Part shown: piece after piece, positions 1 through 11,366 of the stretch
How positions within the stretch are numbered: position 1 is the first letter of the stretch
Layout: the number at the start of each line of letters is the position of its first letter
DNA from: Acarospora socialis
Taxonomy: Eukaryota; Ascomycota; Lecanoromycetes; Acarosporales; Acarosporaceae
Assembly: GCA_025617375.2 (NCBI GenBank)
Contig: JAMYGW020000013.1
Coordinates: 806,001 to 870,000 of the forward strand
DNA: 64,000 nucleotides
Direction of reading: 5' to 3'
Made by a program: the position numbers and the translations under genes
Notes under the pieces: generated by a model
The model's database searches: none
The model's input: the letters and a program-made list of their open reading frames with translations, nothing else
What the model was told of the DNA's origin: nothing

Positions 1-56
1 ACCCCACGCCTACCCCCCTCCACACCCCACCCCGGCGTTCACTAACACTTCCGCAG

Positions 57-537
57 TCTAGCAGTACGCGGCGACAAAGTCCCACTCGTCCAATGGCACC
101 TGGCCCACGGCGCCGATCCCAACGCGAACCTACGCGGCGAAACCCACAACCGCGCTGGACCTGGGCGCCATGCACGCCGGCACCGAGACGCTTGCCTTGC
201 TCCCTTGACCACGCCGCTCGGGATGCAGAACACCAGCGCGCTGAAACTCGCCGCGCACTACGGCAGGGTGGAGGTGGTGGCGTTTCTGCTGGACCGCGGT
301 GCAGCCGTCGACGAGATCCCAGATAACGAGAGTATCTACGAGGCGGAGAGGGAGAGAGGGCTGGGGAATGCACAGCACGCCGCTGCGAGGGAAGGGATGG
401 TCGATGTTGTGGCGCTGTTGTTGGATCGAGGCGCGGATCCGAAAATCAAGGACTCGCGGGGCTGGTTGGCGCTTGGGCTTGCGAGGAGCGGCGGTCACGC
501 TTCGGTGGTGGGTATGCTGGAGGGGCGTTCGTGTTGA
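57..537 (+). pseudogene. 3' part of an ankyrin-repeat gene, frame broken
   Basis: The window opens in what looks like an intron: a branch-like ACTAAC at 41-46 and a CGCAG acceptor ending at 56. The following frame reads VRGDKVPLVQWHLAHGADPN, a typical ankyrin repeat. The repeat signal moves to the second frame at about 150-195 (TALDLGAMHAGTETLALL) and returns to the first frame by about 228, which runs SALKLAAHYGRVEVVAFLLD and later VDVVALLLDRGADPK before a TGA at 535-537. At least three repeats are visible. Ankyrin repeats are protein-binding scaffolds and the target cannot be inferred. Two frame changes within 60 bases suggest a decayed gene; an unrecognised short intron or a sequence error are the alternatives. 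The 5' part lies outside the window. Confidence 0.6.
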
Positions 538-2003
538 CTGGGGCTGCGACCGTGATCGCAGGGTAAACTTGGATTGACTTGCGGATTGGCATTGGGCGGG
601 TTCTGCTTTGCGAGAGGGTAGGTTGCGGGGCGTAGCGCTGGTGTTTTGGGATGTTTGGTTCTTGTAATATCATCACAAGGCAATTGCATAGACGTGTGAC
701 AGTTCACAGTTTTTGTTGTTTTGGTACTAGATCTGAGGCCACTGCCTTAAGTAAAGAGAGTCCGAGAAACCACCGCCTTGACGGTATGTTCGATCTCCTC
801 CTCACATGACCATCCCTGCGAGCTCGGTCATATACGTGGTCAGCTGCAAGAGGGTTGCTTTCTCCTGGTGCGACGCCCGAAGGAGGTATGTGGCAAACTG
901 TAGCCAGTGGTGTCCGTATTTTCTCAACTCGGTTGGTTTGCAGATGAAAGATACCGGATTCACATTGATCTTTCCTTCTTTGTTTGAATTTAAGATTCTC
1001 AACATCACCGGTGGACATCTGTCAGGCTGCGCATTTCGCTGCAACTTTGTGCAGAGATTCTGATGGTCAATGTTCAGTCATATCAGGTGTGTCTCACATG
1101 ACTGTGATATGTCTGCAAGTCACATCAACTCTCTTTTGTCTTGTCCTTCCAAGTGACTCTTTCACCCTGTTCGTTGTCTCCATAGCATCAATCCCATCTC
1201 ATTGATTTCTTGTCTCGAACCTCACCCATTTCCCGGCACAGATGACTTCGATGTTGACTTCATGCTGATGAGATTCACGATGTGACTTTCTTCAAGCTGT
1301 CTCTATTAGTGCGTGGTCTGCATTGCAGCACAATCATGTAAGGGTATGCGTAATAGGTGAGGCCTAGAGCGGTGCTCTGCGCGTGTGGGCGGCGTGGCCG
1401 CTGCACTGGTATTACAGTTATATAGGAACTTAGTGATAACTGCGCCATTGAGCGCAGCTATAGTGGTCTTTTGGCTCAAGTGAATTCGTTGCGTCGCTAA
1501 CTGCACGTCTTACAAATCAACACTCACTCTGCCCTGTTCCCTTGATATGTAAAGAATTTTGTGTTGCTTGATGATGAACAGAATGGATGCTTACATATAG
1601 ATTTAAGTCACAATGAGTAGATTTGCTGATGCAACTTTCAGGTTGAATTTCAAGTTAGGGTTTCTGTCATTTAGACTTTATTGAAAATGATGTCACATGC
1701 TTTGACATTATATGAGCTTCAGAAGACAGAGCAAGGGTATCATTCTATTCCAGCCTATGCCTGGCAGTAAGCGGATAGAGAAGAGTCCTAACTCCACGCC
1801 ATCCAAAAGCCACCTGACAGTCTTTACATTTAGTTGTGGTTCATAGCGTGCACATTCAACAACTGGGGACCTCTTCGTCATATCTCTCCTCACATCATCT
1901 CCAACTCCGGTTCCACGACCACACTCGCCCTTTCTAAGTTTCTCGATCCGTGTACAGAACTGCGACATGAGATCTTACGCCCAGGCTCTGAGCAGTGCTG
2001 CAC
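538..2003. other. gene-free stretch
   Basis: No coding frame with family resemblance, no repeat and no RNA gene could be supported here. The stretch separates the broken ankyrin gene from the 3' end of the 2EXR-type gene. It becomes visibly AT-richer between about 1500 and 1750. Confidence 0.5.
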
Positions 2004-3266
2004 TCACCACGTCCACAAGATGCTGGGCGGCTTCGGTGCAGGAGGATCGACTGACTCGTGTTTCGCGGCCCTCATCCTCATGAACATTAACAGCGCCAAT
2101 CGCCATGTGGCGACACCGGTGGAAGGACCATCACGTGCGAATCCGAATCCTATGCGGAAAAACTCCTCAACCGGACGGCAATTCGTCAGATGCCAGTAGA
2201 CCTGACTTCTTGGATTCGAATTTTCCCACCATCCCCCGGTTCGGCCGGACAGGTATCGCACAGCGTCTTCGTTGCGTTGGATGTATTCCCCGATGTCCTT
2301 GTAGATGTGGTTGAGGATACCAACGTCGAGCAGGAGATGGAGTCTGAGTCTCGAAATGCCCAGAATGGTTAGATCTCTCAACCCAAGTTTCCAGCAAGTT
2401 CGATATATGAGACTCCCAATCTCGCGCTGCGATAACAGAGCTAACCTTCCATCCAGCGTCCTTGGGTCAGGGTTAAAGTGAGCGGTCATAGGAGGTGGAA
2501 GCATCGGTAGCAGATCAACATCTTTCAGCTCCAACTTCAAAGTGTGCAGTCCGAACAAGCGAGACGGGGATTCGAAAGGCCAATCCCACCCTAGGTAGCC
2601 ACGCGTGCGGAATTCCTGAAAGACTGCCTGCTGCCCTTGCACTCGGAATATGCGATGGCAGTACCGTTCGCCGACAGTTGTGTGGAGTTCTAGATGTCGA
2701 ATACCGTCATGGTAGATCGATGTTTGGGATGATCCGAACAATATCCACGGTATTGCTTTGGTGAAACGAAAAGTGTTCTCCTGATAGAGTATTGGTGCGC
2801 CTTCTAAATAGAGCCGCCGACAAGCCCGCAGGATGTGACCGTGCACGATAGAATTGGACTTCTCTTTAACAGCAGGGTGACTAGATGGGTTTGTTATGGG
2901 TGTTGTGCTCTTCAAAAGACATCTGAGGATCTGAAGGCGCAGTTCAGTCGGGAGCAGAAGCAGATGAGGGACCGCTTTGCGAAAACTAAAAGAAGTCTCG
3001 TGGATCCGCAAAGGCTCGCGTTCTCGAAGGATACTATGCAGAGTCAGCGACCTTGGCGTTTTCAATCTGATGTACAGTATACTACAGGGCACTAACCGAA
3101 TATTGGGTTCCCACTCCGCTGGCAGCAGTTGAACAATGCCTATGCGCTGATAACGTTGACGTTTCCGCTCGTTGATTGTACACTCATGTGCATGACTATC
3201 CTCTCTCTTGAAGCTATCTGGTAATTCGACGTCTATCTTTTTAGTGTAGTCTTTTCGTGGAGCCAT
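2004..3266 (-). CDS. 2EXR/F-box-like domain protein, hypothetical
   Basis: A single open frame of 420 codons. I chose the ATG at 3266 (MAPRKDY) because the open frame upstream of it has no other ATG. Residues about 100-190 carry the pattern of fungal 2EXR/F-box-like proteins: LLLLPTELRLQILRCLL, then ILRACRRLYLEGAPILYQ and an N-x-F-x-F step. Such proteins form large lineage-specific families in Dothideomycetes and other Pezizomycotina. Some may serve as SCF ubiquitin-ligase adaptors, but most are uncharacterised. The rest of the protein has no recognisable domain and no membrane segment. An intron inside the poorly conserved first 90 residues cannot be excluded. Confidence is high that this is a gene and low for function. 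Confidence 0.75.
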   Translation of the reverse strand: MAPRKDYTKKIDVELPDSFKREDSHAHECTINERKRQRYQRIGIVQLLPAEWEPNIRLVPCSILYIRLKTPRSLTLHSILREREPLRIHETSFSFRKAVPHLLLLPTELRLQILRCLLKSTTPITNPSSHPAVKEKSNSIVHGHILRACRRLYLEGAPILYQENTFRFTKAIPWILFGSSQTSIYHDGIRHLELHTTVGERYCHRIFRVQGQQAVFQEFRTRGYLGWDWPFESPSRLFGLHTLKLELKDVDLLPMLPPPMTAHFNPDPRTLDGRLALLSQREIGSLIYRTCWKLGLRDLTILGISRLRLHLLLDVGILNHIYKDIGEYIQRNEDAVRYLSGRTGGWWENSNPRSQVYWHLTNCRPVEEFFRIGFGFARDGPSTGVATWRLALLMFMRMRAAKHESVDPPAPKPPSILWTW

Positions 3267-5928
3267 GCGTAGTGATGAACACAACCTAGAGGCAAGACAT
3301 CAGCCATAGTTCACGAGCGTGGTTGGGTCCGCGATACCCTTGCTTCTGCTGCTCGACGGTATTGTTTGGAGTATTGACAGCAGTCTTTCTCTCAGCTACC
3401 GTGTCTCCATGTTCCGAAGGCATGGCCAAGGGTGGCTGTCTCCGCTCCAGATTCACAGCGTCAGAAGGGTTCACTTTCTCTACCTAAACGCTCAACTGGT
3501 GGTCCTATCGTCGAGGAATTTGGACCGAGGACGTTTGTTGTCTGCTAAGGTTTACTTGTGGACGGACGGTAGTCTTCTTCCCCGTTAGTACTACACTACG
3601 GGCTGCGAACGTGGCTAGGAGTGGTCGTCCTCCGCTCTAGTGTTACAGCTCTGGTGGTTCGACCTTGGCTAGTAGATGCTCAGCCGCGCTCAGCCGGTAG
3701 TTCTCTCTTGGACGATTCCTGATCGAGTACGACGCAACCAGATTGTGCGACTTCGCCGACGGCTCCCAAGCTGTGCACGTCTCGGTGGCACTGGCGTTGG
3801 GAGAAGCTGCACTGAGCGTAGTTCTGTACACCGAGGGACTGATGACAGATCTCCTGCTGGTTGAGATGGTTGGTTTGTAAGCCACCAAGCTGAGAAGGAG
3901 TCGATGGGGCTTAGAAGGGACTTTCTTCACGACGGAAGCAGTTTCACAAGCCGTGTAGAACGATTGCTTGAAGTATATGGATTGGAGAAAGTCGAAATTT
4001 GTTCCGCTAGAATTCCGAGTAGAAGAATAGGAGATGTTACAGAGGACAGAAGAAGCGACAGAAAATCGCAGAGCAAAGCGCGTTTATAAAGACCCCCCTC
4101 TGGCGCTGTGTTGAGCTTTCCTGCGTGTTTACCCCCCCATACCATTAGCGTCGAATCATGATTGATAGTGACAGTGTTGAGCTCCCCCAGATGTTAATTC
4201 TCGATAACATTGGCGACGGGTCATGATTGATAGTAACAATGTTGGAGCTTTCCCTGCGTCTTGACAGCCCGCCCGTAACATTTGCGTTGGGTCATGGTTG
4301 ATAGTGACAGTCTCGACATGCCCCACTCCAATCTCCAAACATCGCCAACATCGCAGTGAAGTCAATCAGCAAAGTCATTCCTCAGAAACCCAACACATGC
4401 GCTCGACATTGAATGAAGACGGTTGTGCTGTGTTTGGGACGTCTGCGACGCTTTTGGTATTCTATCCCTACAAGCTGTAAACCTGAGGCTGCTCCAGAGT
4501 CTGCGACGCAATATCACCTTCTATCAAGTCCATGCTGGAGTGTTAATCCGCTCAAGTCACTGACACCACACATCTCGGAGCGACGTCTCGAGTGACTAGT
4601 GAGTCGCTCAAACAGCGGCGAGGTCATCGGAACGAATGCTTCTGTCCTGCTCTTCCGCTGCTAAACGTGCATCAAATGGACGAGCGTTCCCAGTGGGGCA
4701 TGTCCCTATCGCATCTCTCCACCAGTTTAATGCGTTGGTCAATGCTCCATCCTCCTAATTGACAGCTCACTACTCAAGGAGTGCCCAGGTATTGAGGATC
4801 GATTAAGATCATACTATAGCCGAGAACGCAAATCGGAGTTTGGTCCGGATGTCGATACTACCAGTGGGAGAGGGATGAGCTGATGTTGAATCACTTAGTC
4901 ATCATAGGCCCAGCGCTGGGATTGCTCGTGTATCACAGTTAGATGCCAAGATGCCAAGGGACTTGACGCGCGCAGGACGGGTTTGATGCGTATCAGGACA
5001 AACTTACTAGGGCACACAGCTCAATGAGAGCAAGATGGCAGGCAAGAACGCAAGCATGACTGCCTTACGTCGGCGCTGAATCTGATATACTCTCCTGCGG
5101 CTGGGTCCGCGCCAAGTCAGCCCGCACGTTAGTAAGGTAGGGGGACGCAGACCAGTCACGATCAAGCCATGATATGCGCAATCTCAGTGAGGTTTCATCA
5201 GATAGAGTAACAACCAGTACAGTCGACTAAACAACAATCTCGATGAACCCAGAACCCAGAACCCGAAACCCACCGACAACAGTCCCACGCTGAACTTAGA
5301 AAGCACATAATGAGAGAAACTTCGATCGCGTGTAACGGAACCCTGAACCTGACTAACGCACCGCAACCTTCCATTCAACTACCTCGGGCAAGAGAGGATA
5401 CGAGTTCCTCGAAGAGTAGCTCGGACTTCTGATCCTCTATCAAGCCCACCCAGTCACAACCAAACCGTTTGTTACGCAGATGACGAGAGACGGACAAGGA
5501 TTATGCTAAGACAAGAGAAGAGAGATCGTATGTGCTCGTTAGTCTGAAACCACGCAGAACGCCTGGTCGTCGCCTCCACGTCCGCTTGCTGGGAGCCGAA
5601 TTGTAAAAGACACGCGCGAGAGTACTTTTGAAAATCGAGATCAAACATGAGCAAGACAGTTTCGTAACAAAGAGAGGAACCAAATCGGAGACCTTCGATC
5701 CAGAGGGGTGTATCCAATATACCACCCTAGCCAGAGGAGATAGAGCATTGGTGGGTAAACCGCTTGTGGCGGGTGTAACGTGATATGCCGGCAATGAAAA
5801 GTATGGGCGGTGACAAGGCAGCATCGTGAGTGTCGGTGGGCCCGAGGAGTAAAGTATGAGTGTCCGTCCAAGATAAAGGATTCTGGCTTGGGAAGCCGTC
5901 GCTTAGTATCAAACGCCTTGATCCTCCG
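3267..5928. other. gene-poor stretch with local repeats
   Basis: No supported gene in 2.7 kb. A 95-codon frame on the minus strand (about 3930-3643) lacks an ATG and has no family resemblance. The plus-strand segments at 3421-3475 and 3610-3665 look like a diverged duplication (GTGGCTG..CTCCGCTC..ACAGC). The tandem repeat at 4109-4310 is listed separately. The part near 5928 probably holds the 3' untranslated region of the Zn2Cys6 regulator. Confidence 0.45.
4109..4310. repeat. three-copy 65-71 bp tandem repeat
   Basis: Three adjacent diverged units can be aligned by eye: 4109-4174, 4175-4239 and 4240-4310. Each starts TGTTG(G)AGCT, has a variable pyrimidine-rich middle, then TAACATT- or ACCATT-GCG, and ends with TCATG(A/G)TTGATAGT(G/A)ACA. 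The lengths are about 66, 65 and 71 bases, and a truncated fourth start may follow at 4311. No open frame spans the array. It looks like a decaying minisatellite; no function is implied. Confidence 0.7.
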
Positions 5929-8157
5929 TTACCTCTTCCTCTTCTTGCTCTTGTCGGTAGTTGTGGCAGCCACAGCAGTAAGAACAGCGCCAGCAAGCTG
6001 GGCTTCGTCACCATCGACGAGGCCTTCGCAGCCCTTTTTGACAGGAACACCCATGTGCCGACCGTACCGGCCTTTGCGTCCGTTGCCTTCATCCTCGCTG
6101 ACGCACCCATCGGCTCCAATACCGGCATCCTTGCATCTTTGGCAAGGGCGTTGCCGATCGCATCCTTTCTTGCTCTTGCGGCAGCGTTGGCAACGAGGTT
6201 TAGAAGACAAATCTTCCTCGTCCACAGCGAGCTGATGCTGAAAGCTGAGTGTGGATGCAGTAGATTGCTTACGAGATTGCGGAGGGAGCGAAGTCGGTGA
6301 GATGGGTAGTTTCGACTTCTTCGCGGAACCAGCCGGACGGGGCTTGCTCACTTTGGGCGCCTTCATCGACCCCCCACGAGGCTTGTTGACGCCGTTGGTG
6401 ACAGCCTTGGCCTTGGGAGCTCTATGTTTGAGAATCTGACCGAGCTCCTGTTCGTCGTGTTCACTCTTCAAGGTACCTTTGTCAATTTGGTACTCTCCAT
6501 CACCTTCGTCGCCGCTGGGCTCAGTGCTGTCGAAGCTCGGTAGAGCAGTCTCGGCATTATCGTGCTTCTTCTTGATTGGAGAGGGAGCAGCAGGAGTGCC
6601 AGGCTCAATCTTTGGCTGAATCTGACGGGGCAAGTTCGGATGTTCCGTTTCGTCGCTGTACTCACCACTCTCGCTCGTGGCAGAGGATGCGACATCAGCA
6701 ACCCCACTGAGAGCATCGTCGAGGGTAGATGCTGAAGTGCGACCGTGCGATATATTGGAAGCATCGCCAAGGCGCATGAGTTGGAGTGCGACATCTTCGT
6801 CGGAGATACAACTCGCGATAGTCGGGTCAGGGGTGGGCAGGATACCTGTAGAGATACCGACAGGTAACATGCTGCTCGAGGGCAGGCCCGGTGGGAAAGA
6901 GCTACGGTCACGCAGACGATGACCATGAGAGGCCGTGATGGGCGTTGTGTATGACAGCGCCGTTTGGGGTGCCATTCCATAACCTTGTTCTCCATACCCA
7001 TAACTCTGCGGAGACTGGGCAAGGTAATTGTACGCAAACGTACGCTGCGTCGGACGCGCGAATGGCGAAGGACCTTCTTGCACGGCTGTTCTTCGCTGTG
7101 GAGACACCGATGAGATCGAGGTGGTCATAGGTACTTGGGGTGGGACAAAGAGTGGGAGTTCCTGTGACACGCCAGACATTAGTCGAGGTCGTCACACTCT
7201 CCGCAGTATAGAACATACCGAACTCTCAAACTTGGCTCTCTTGCGCCGGCCCCCTTCGAGGATGTTGTCGAGACTGATCTCGGCACTGGCGAGCTGCTCG
7301 CTCTTGGCTTTGCGCGAACTAGTGACCGAGGTGTGCCCACCATCGCTGCCGCTGTCACCGTTGAGCGGGTCGCTGTTGATATCTTGGAAGCTACCGTGGG
7401 CGCTGGAGCCGCGGCTCTTAATACCGGATCGCGAGCGACCTTTTTGAATGGACGCGCTTCGTCGACCACGACCGGAGGGAGGAGACACACTTCGCATCCG
7501 CGCGAGTCTCGATCCTGGTCGAGAAGTTGGTTGGTTGTAATTGGGAACCTGTGCCGGCTGTGGTGGAAGCATCAGAGATGCATCGTCCAGATGTGGGACC
7601 TTGTGAGCGCCGATAGGGGAGGCAGAATGGTAAGAACGTTGTCTGAGACCATTTGGTGGATGTGAGTAATCAGGAATCACTCGAACATAAACGACCATGT
7701 TGTTTCTGAAGTTTTCGTATCTCGCGATCAGTGTTGTGCCTTGCTCATCCTCGAAACTGACGCCTTGGGCAGCTCCCTCGTAAAGGCCGTAGAAATTCTT
7801 GACGGTGGTGACAATCGAGTCGGTGGTGTCATGCGGGAAGATCTGAACTCGCATCGGTAAACGTGCCCGGTAGTTGGGCGACTCATCAAAGATGAGTTCG
7901 AATGCGACATGCTTCGGGGTAGGACTCAAACTCGACGCATTGTACGGAGTCGGAGGGCCAGAGTGCCCACCAGTATAGCTCAGGGTGGCTGGAGGAGTCG
8001 TGTATCGTTGATTGATGTTCGGTGGCGGTTGGGATGACATGGAATGGCGTGTCGGGTATTGGTGGTAGCGTTGTTGCTGCTGTGGAGGCTCCATGGGCAT
8101 CTGTGGTGTACGTCTGCGCATCGGTGGCTCGTTGGAGAGGAGGTTCGAAACGTCCAT
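5929..8157 (-). CDS. Zn2Cys6 regulator with N-terminal ubiquitin/PB1-like domain
   Basis: Two exons, 8157-7219 and 7161-5929, are joined by a 57-base intron (donor GTATGT, acceptor CACAG), giving about 723 residues. The start MDVSNLLSNE at 8157 follows an open but low-complexity upstream frame. After a Gln/Pro-rich N-terminus, residues about 83-165 form a compact block (HVAFELIFDE...YENFRNNMVVYVRVIPDY) resembling a ubiquitin or PB1 fold. Then come Ser/Arg-rich and acidic segments. Residues about 634-666 carry a binuclear zinc cluster with six cysteines (CQRCRKSKKGC, then CQRC and a later C), followed by a lysine/arginine tail KSKKRKR. Zn2Cys6 clusters usually sit near the N-terminus; here the cluster is C-terminal. 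I recall a conserved Pezizomycotina family of this layout, sometimes labelled RfeD in Aspergillus, but I do not assign that name. Targets are unknown. Confidence 0.8.
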
Positions 8158-8534
8158 TACAGGATAGCAATGGACTTCGTCTGGCGTCGAGATGGCCGTC
8201 AATGGTGTTATGAGAGACTGATCAGTGTGTTGAGTCTGTTGATCAAGTGTCTCCCGGAGGATTCCGCTGTCGCAAGGGCGCGAGAAGCGCCAGGCGGTAG
8301 GTTGGTATGTCAACTGGAGTAACAAAGGGATGATTAGCAAGATGGTCATCTAAGCGCTGCGACGATGAATGTTCTGCTGATAGGGTAGGTAGATAGAAGA
8401 GAACCCAAACCACAGCTGAAGAATAACTCTTGTAAACAGTAACGATGATGCTGGATGAAGGAGAAGGGCGAGCGGATGAGGGGATTCTGGAAGTCTTGCA
8501 GTGTTGGATGATGAGAAGTAACAGTCGCATACTC

Positions 8535-9211
8535 ACGATATTGACCAAGAATCCACCGAATCCCTCGATGGCAGCGTTGATGGTGCCTGTTTGGGCTGGT
8601 GGTCCGTCAAGCGCCGGATGTTGTTGGAGAAGAGAAGGTCTGAGGTGGTGTGAGAAGCGAAGTAGTGAACCATCCCACACTTGGACTCTTCTCCATTCAG
8701 CGTTGAGCATATACGGGATAACTTACATAGCATCCAGCAGGCCGCAAGGGCGAGTTGTGCAACGGCTCGAATAGTAAGGTAGAGTATGTATGTATCCAGA
8801 TGCACAATATGCACTTCCAATTGAGGTGATCTATGTATGAGTATTCGTGGAGGCACTGGCGCATATGATCTCAGCGTTTAAGGTAGGTATTTACATATCG
8901 ACGATGATCAGACCATTCCATTCAGCCCGTGTCCCTCCAGTAAAAGACTGAGAGAGAGTATGAATGCGGTACTCTCTAAGGTATCGCTGGGCTACGGCGG
9001 ATACGGTACTGTAGCTAGCACCAGAAGCCAGAACTTTGCACACGAATCCTATGATACATAAAAAGGTCGCAATCCGACTCCAATCAGTCGTCTTCCACGA
9101 AAAGTTACAGAAACACCGGCCATAAGCGACTCCTCCATCATCATTGGTTCTGGCCTTTGTTGTTTCTGCCGGGGTGGACCCCTCAGACAGCGACCGTTCA
9201 AGGACTGGCAT
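8535..9211 (-). CDS. possible multi-exon membrane-protein gene (tentative)
   Basis: Three open segments can be linked by plausible splice sites. Exon A, 9211-8892, starts ATG CCA GTC CTT and ends LIIVDI. Exon B, from about 8827 to 8727, reads QLEVHIVHLDTYILYLTI then AVAQLALAACWML. Exon C, about 8679-8535, ends TINAAIEGFGGFLVNI at a GTGAGT. The introns would be about 64 and 47 bases. Two or three hydrophobic stretches suggest a membrane protein. I recognise no family, and exon C has an alternative frame. The segment lies directly upstream of the Zn2Cys6 regulator on the same strand, so a long spliced 5' leader is an equally reasonable reading. Transcript data would separate the two. Confidence 0.28.
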
Positions 9212-11366
9212 ACACCGAGAATGAGACGGACTCGAAGACTGGATTTACTCAAGTGGTTGTAGAGCAAAAGCGAATGGCGTGCTGAATGTCGGATGCCAGA
9301 AGCGGTCGGTCGCCCAACAATATAATCAATATTTCGTAAGAAGTTGGCTGCTATGCTTTATGTTCACACTCAAGGCCAAGAGGTGCATGTCTGGCCGGAG
9401 AACGCATTGCTTGTCTTGCTTTCTATCGTATACAACTAAGTAATACCGGCAAGGATTCTACGGTGATGATTGAACGGAGGACAGGTTCATGCTGGTGAAC
9501 GGGAGACAACGATCCCCAACCTTGCGTTTCCTTCTCATACGTCCTTGGTCCCAGTAATTTCTCTGCAGGAAGGGGGTGAGTCGACACAGTCATCGGATTG
9601 TGCGCTGAAACATAAACGGTCATGTCAGGCACGCACCGACTCGGACTGAGAAACCCGGTCTTTTGCGAGAGTCTTATCAGCCAATTGTCTTCTCCTTCCA
9701 ACACAGGCACAGTCAACGTTCGGACCCGAAGAAGCTCGAGTAACTTACAACTTCTTACATAGATCTGAGCAAACAACTCTTGAGTTAGTTCGAGGACTGG
9801 TATCTGCTAACATTCGAAGCCTGCTTGGCGATACGTTCGCTTTGCACCCATTCACATGATGGATCTACATGCCTGCAGACGCCTCACCTCCATCTCGCCA
9901 TCCGCTAACCTCGACGACTTCTCCACCTTCGGTATGGGATAGTAGGATAGTCGGTTGGGTCCTCAATCGCCCGTGTATCGTGGTACAACGTGCGCAGATA
10001 CAAACAGACTAAGGCATGCTCACATCGGCTTGTCTTTCCAGACGAATACCTGGTTGGTTTCCAAGTCCGCAGATGTGGGGTGTGAACGGTGGGAAAGGGT
10101 GAAACTTCGATACGATGGATGATGACATGGTCATACTTTACAATTCTCATATGCGATCTTAATCTAGGAAATTCAATTCAATATCTTTCAATGCGACATG
10201 TATGTAATGATGCTGACTACCTGATGATGGTACTCTGAGTATGACTACAGTCACTATAGAGAGTATCAAATGTGGCTATCAAAATGCTGTAGCCAAGTCC
10301 CCACTGTCGCATCGCCGCTTTCTCGCTATTTACTTATCACCAGAAGCCGCGTAACTGTCGCACACTTTCTTTACCTACTGCAAATGTGGAGTAAGGAAGG
10401 TCTAAATCAGACGGAGGTCTGGACTTCGGCGAGTAAAGTTACCAGGTGCGGAATGAGGGACATCTCATAGGTTGCTGACTGTCCGGCTGTTAGAGAAAGC
10501 AAGGCTTGATTCCGTTGATCGGCAGCCGGCGGTTACTATTTGTGGGAAGTTACTCGACTTCCTCCACCGCTATAGCAGACTGCTCATACTTGTACCTTAC
10601 TCCTGCTCATGTTCCAGCTCACCTTCGTACTCTATGGCATATACTCAGCAGCTTTGGGGTTGGGTTTCTCGACTCTCATATTATGGTTGAACGAAGTGGG
10701 GTTGAATGAAGTCCGCAGACGGCATCACGTGACTTGGTGTTTGGACGCGTTCATGCCTGCCCCGACACGACTTTCACAGACAATATTGTTTTCAATAAGG
10801 ATGGGGCGCCTTGGGGGCTATGTTCATATATCAATAGAGTCGCAAGATTAGGACGAATGACTTCCTGATATGTACACCATATGTCCTAGTTGTTGTTGAT
10901 GCTCAAACTCGGAAAGGGTCACTTCGTTGCGGCCGAGGGAGACGTGTTGTAAGAAGTGCAAACATGATGCTGCCAAGACTCGCGTACCAGAGCTATCCCG
11001 ATTAGGCAGTATGATTTGCTCCAAACAAATGCAAACAGATTAGCGCGAATTGATCCAAGCTGTGATTTTATGCAACGCCTTCTTCTGGACGTCAAAACAA
11101 ATCCAAATTCTCGCCATCTCCATCACAGCAGCTTCCTTCCGCCGTCGCCATCTGACTACAACCCTGATTCTGTCCTCAATCAGATCAGGCACATTGTAGT
11201 CAGCTTTAGGATTGAAGATATCTTCGCGTTGCTGTACCTACCTCTCCGAACCCCCTTACTTCTCCACCGACCTCTTCTCGAGATCGATCACAGCATCGTG
11301 TAAATCCTTCGTCGCTACTCTACAAGCTCAGCAATCGTAAAGCTGCAAGCTCTGCATCTTCCAAAA
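9212..11366. other. intergenic stretch with the cyclin B promoter
   Basis: No gene supported. The last 250 bases before the cyclin start (about 11100-11350) are pyrimidine-rich on the plus strand (CCATCTCCATCACAGCAGC and similar), as is common for fungal core promoters and 5' leaders. Upstream of that only short chance frames are present. Confidence 0.5.

Noticed and set aside
3643-3930. 95-codon minus-strand frame with a TATA-like box upstream
   Set aside because: No ATG, no domain and a composition like non-coding DNA.
6468-7037. 189-codon minus-strand frame
   Set aside because: Lies wholly inside the Zn2Cys6 regulator in another frame of the same strand; no domain.
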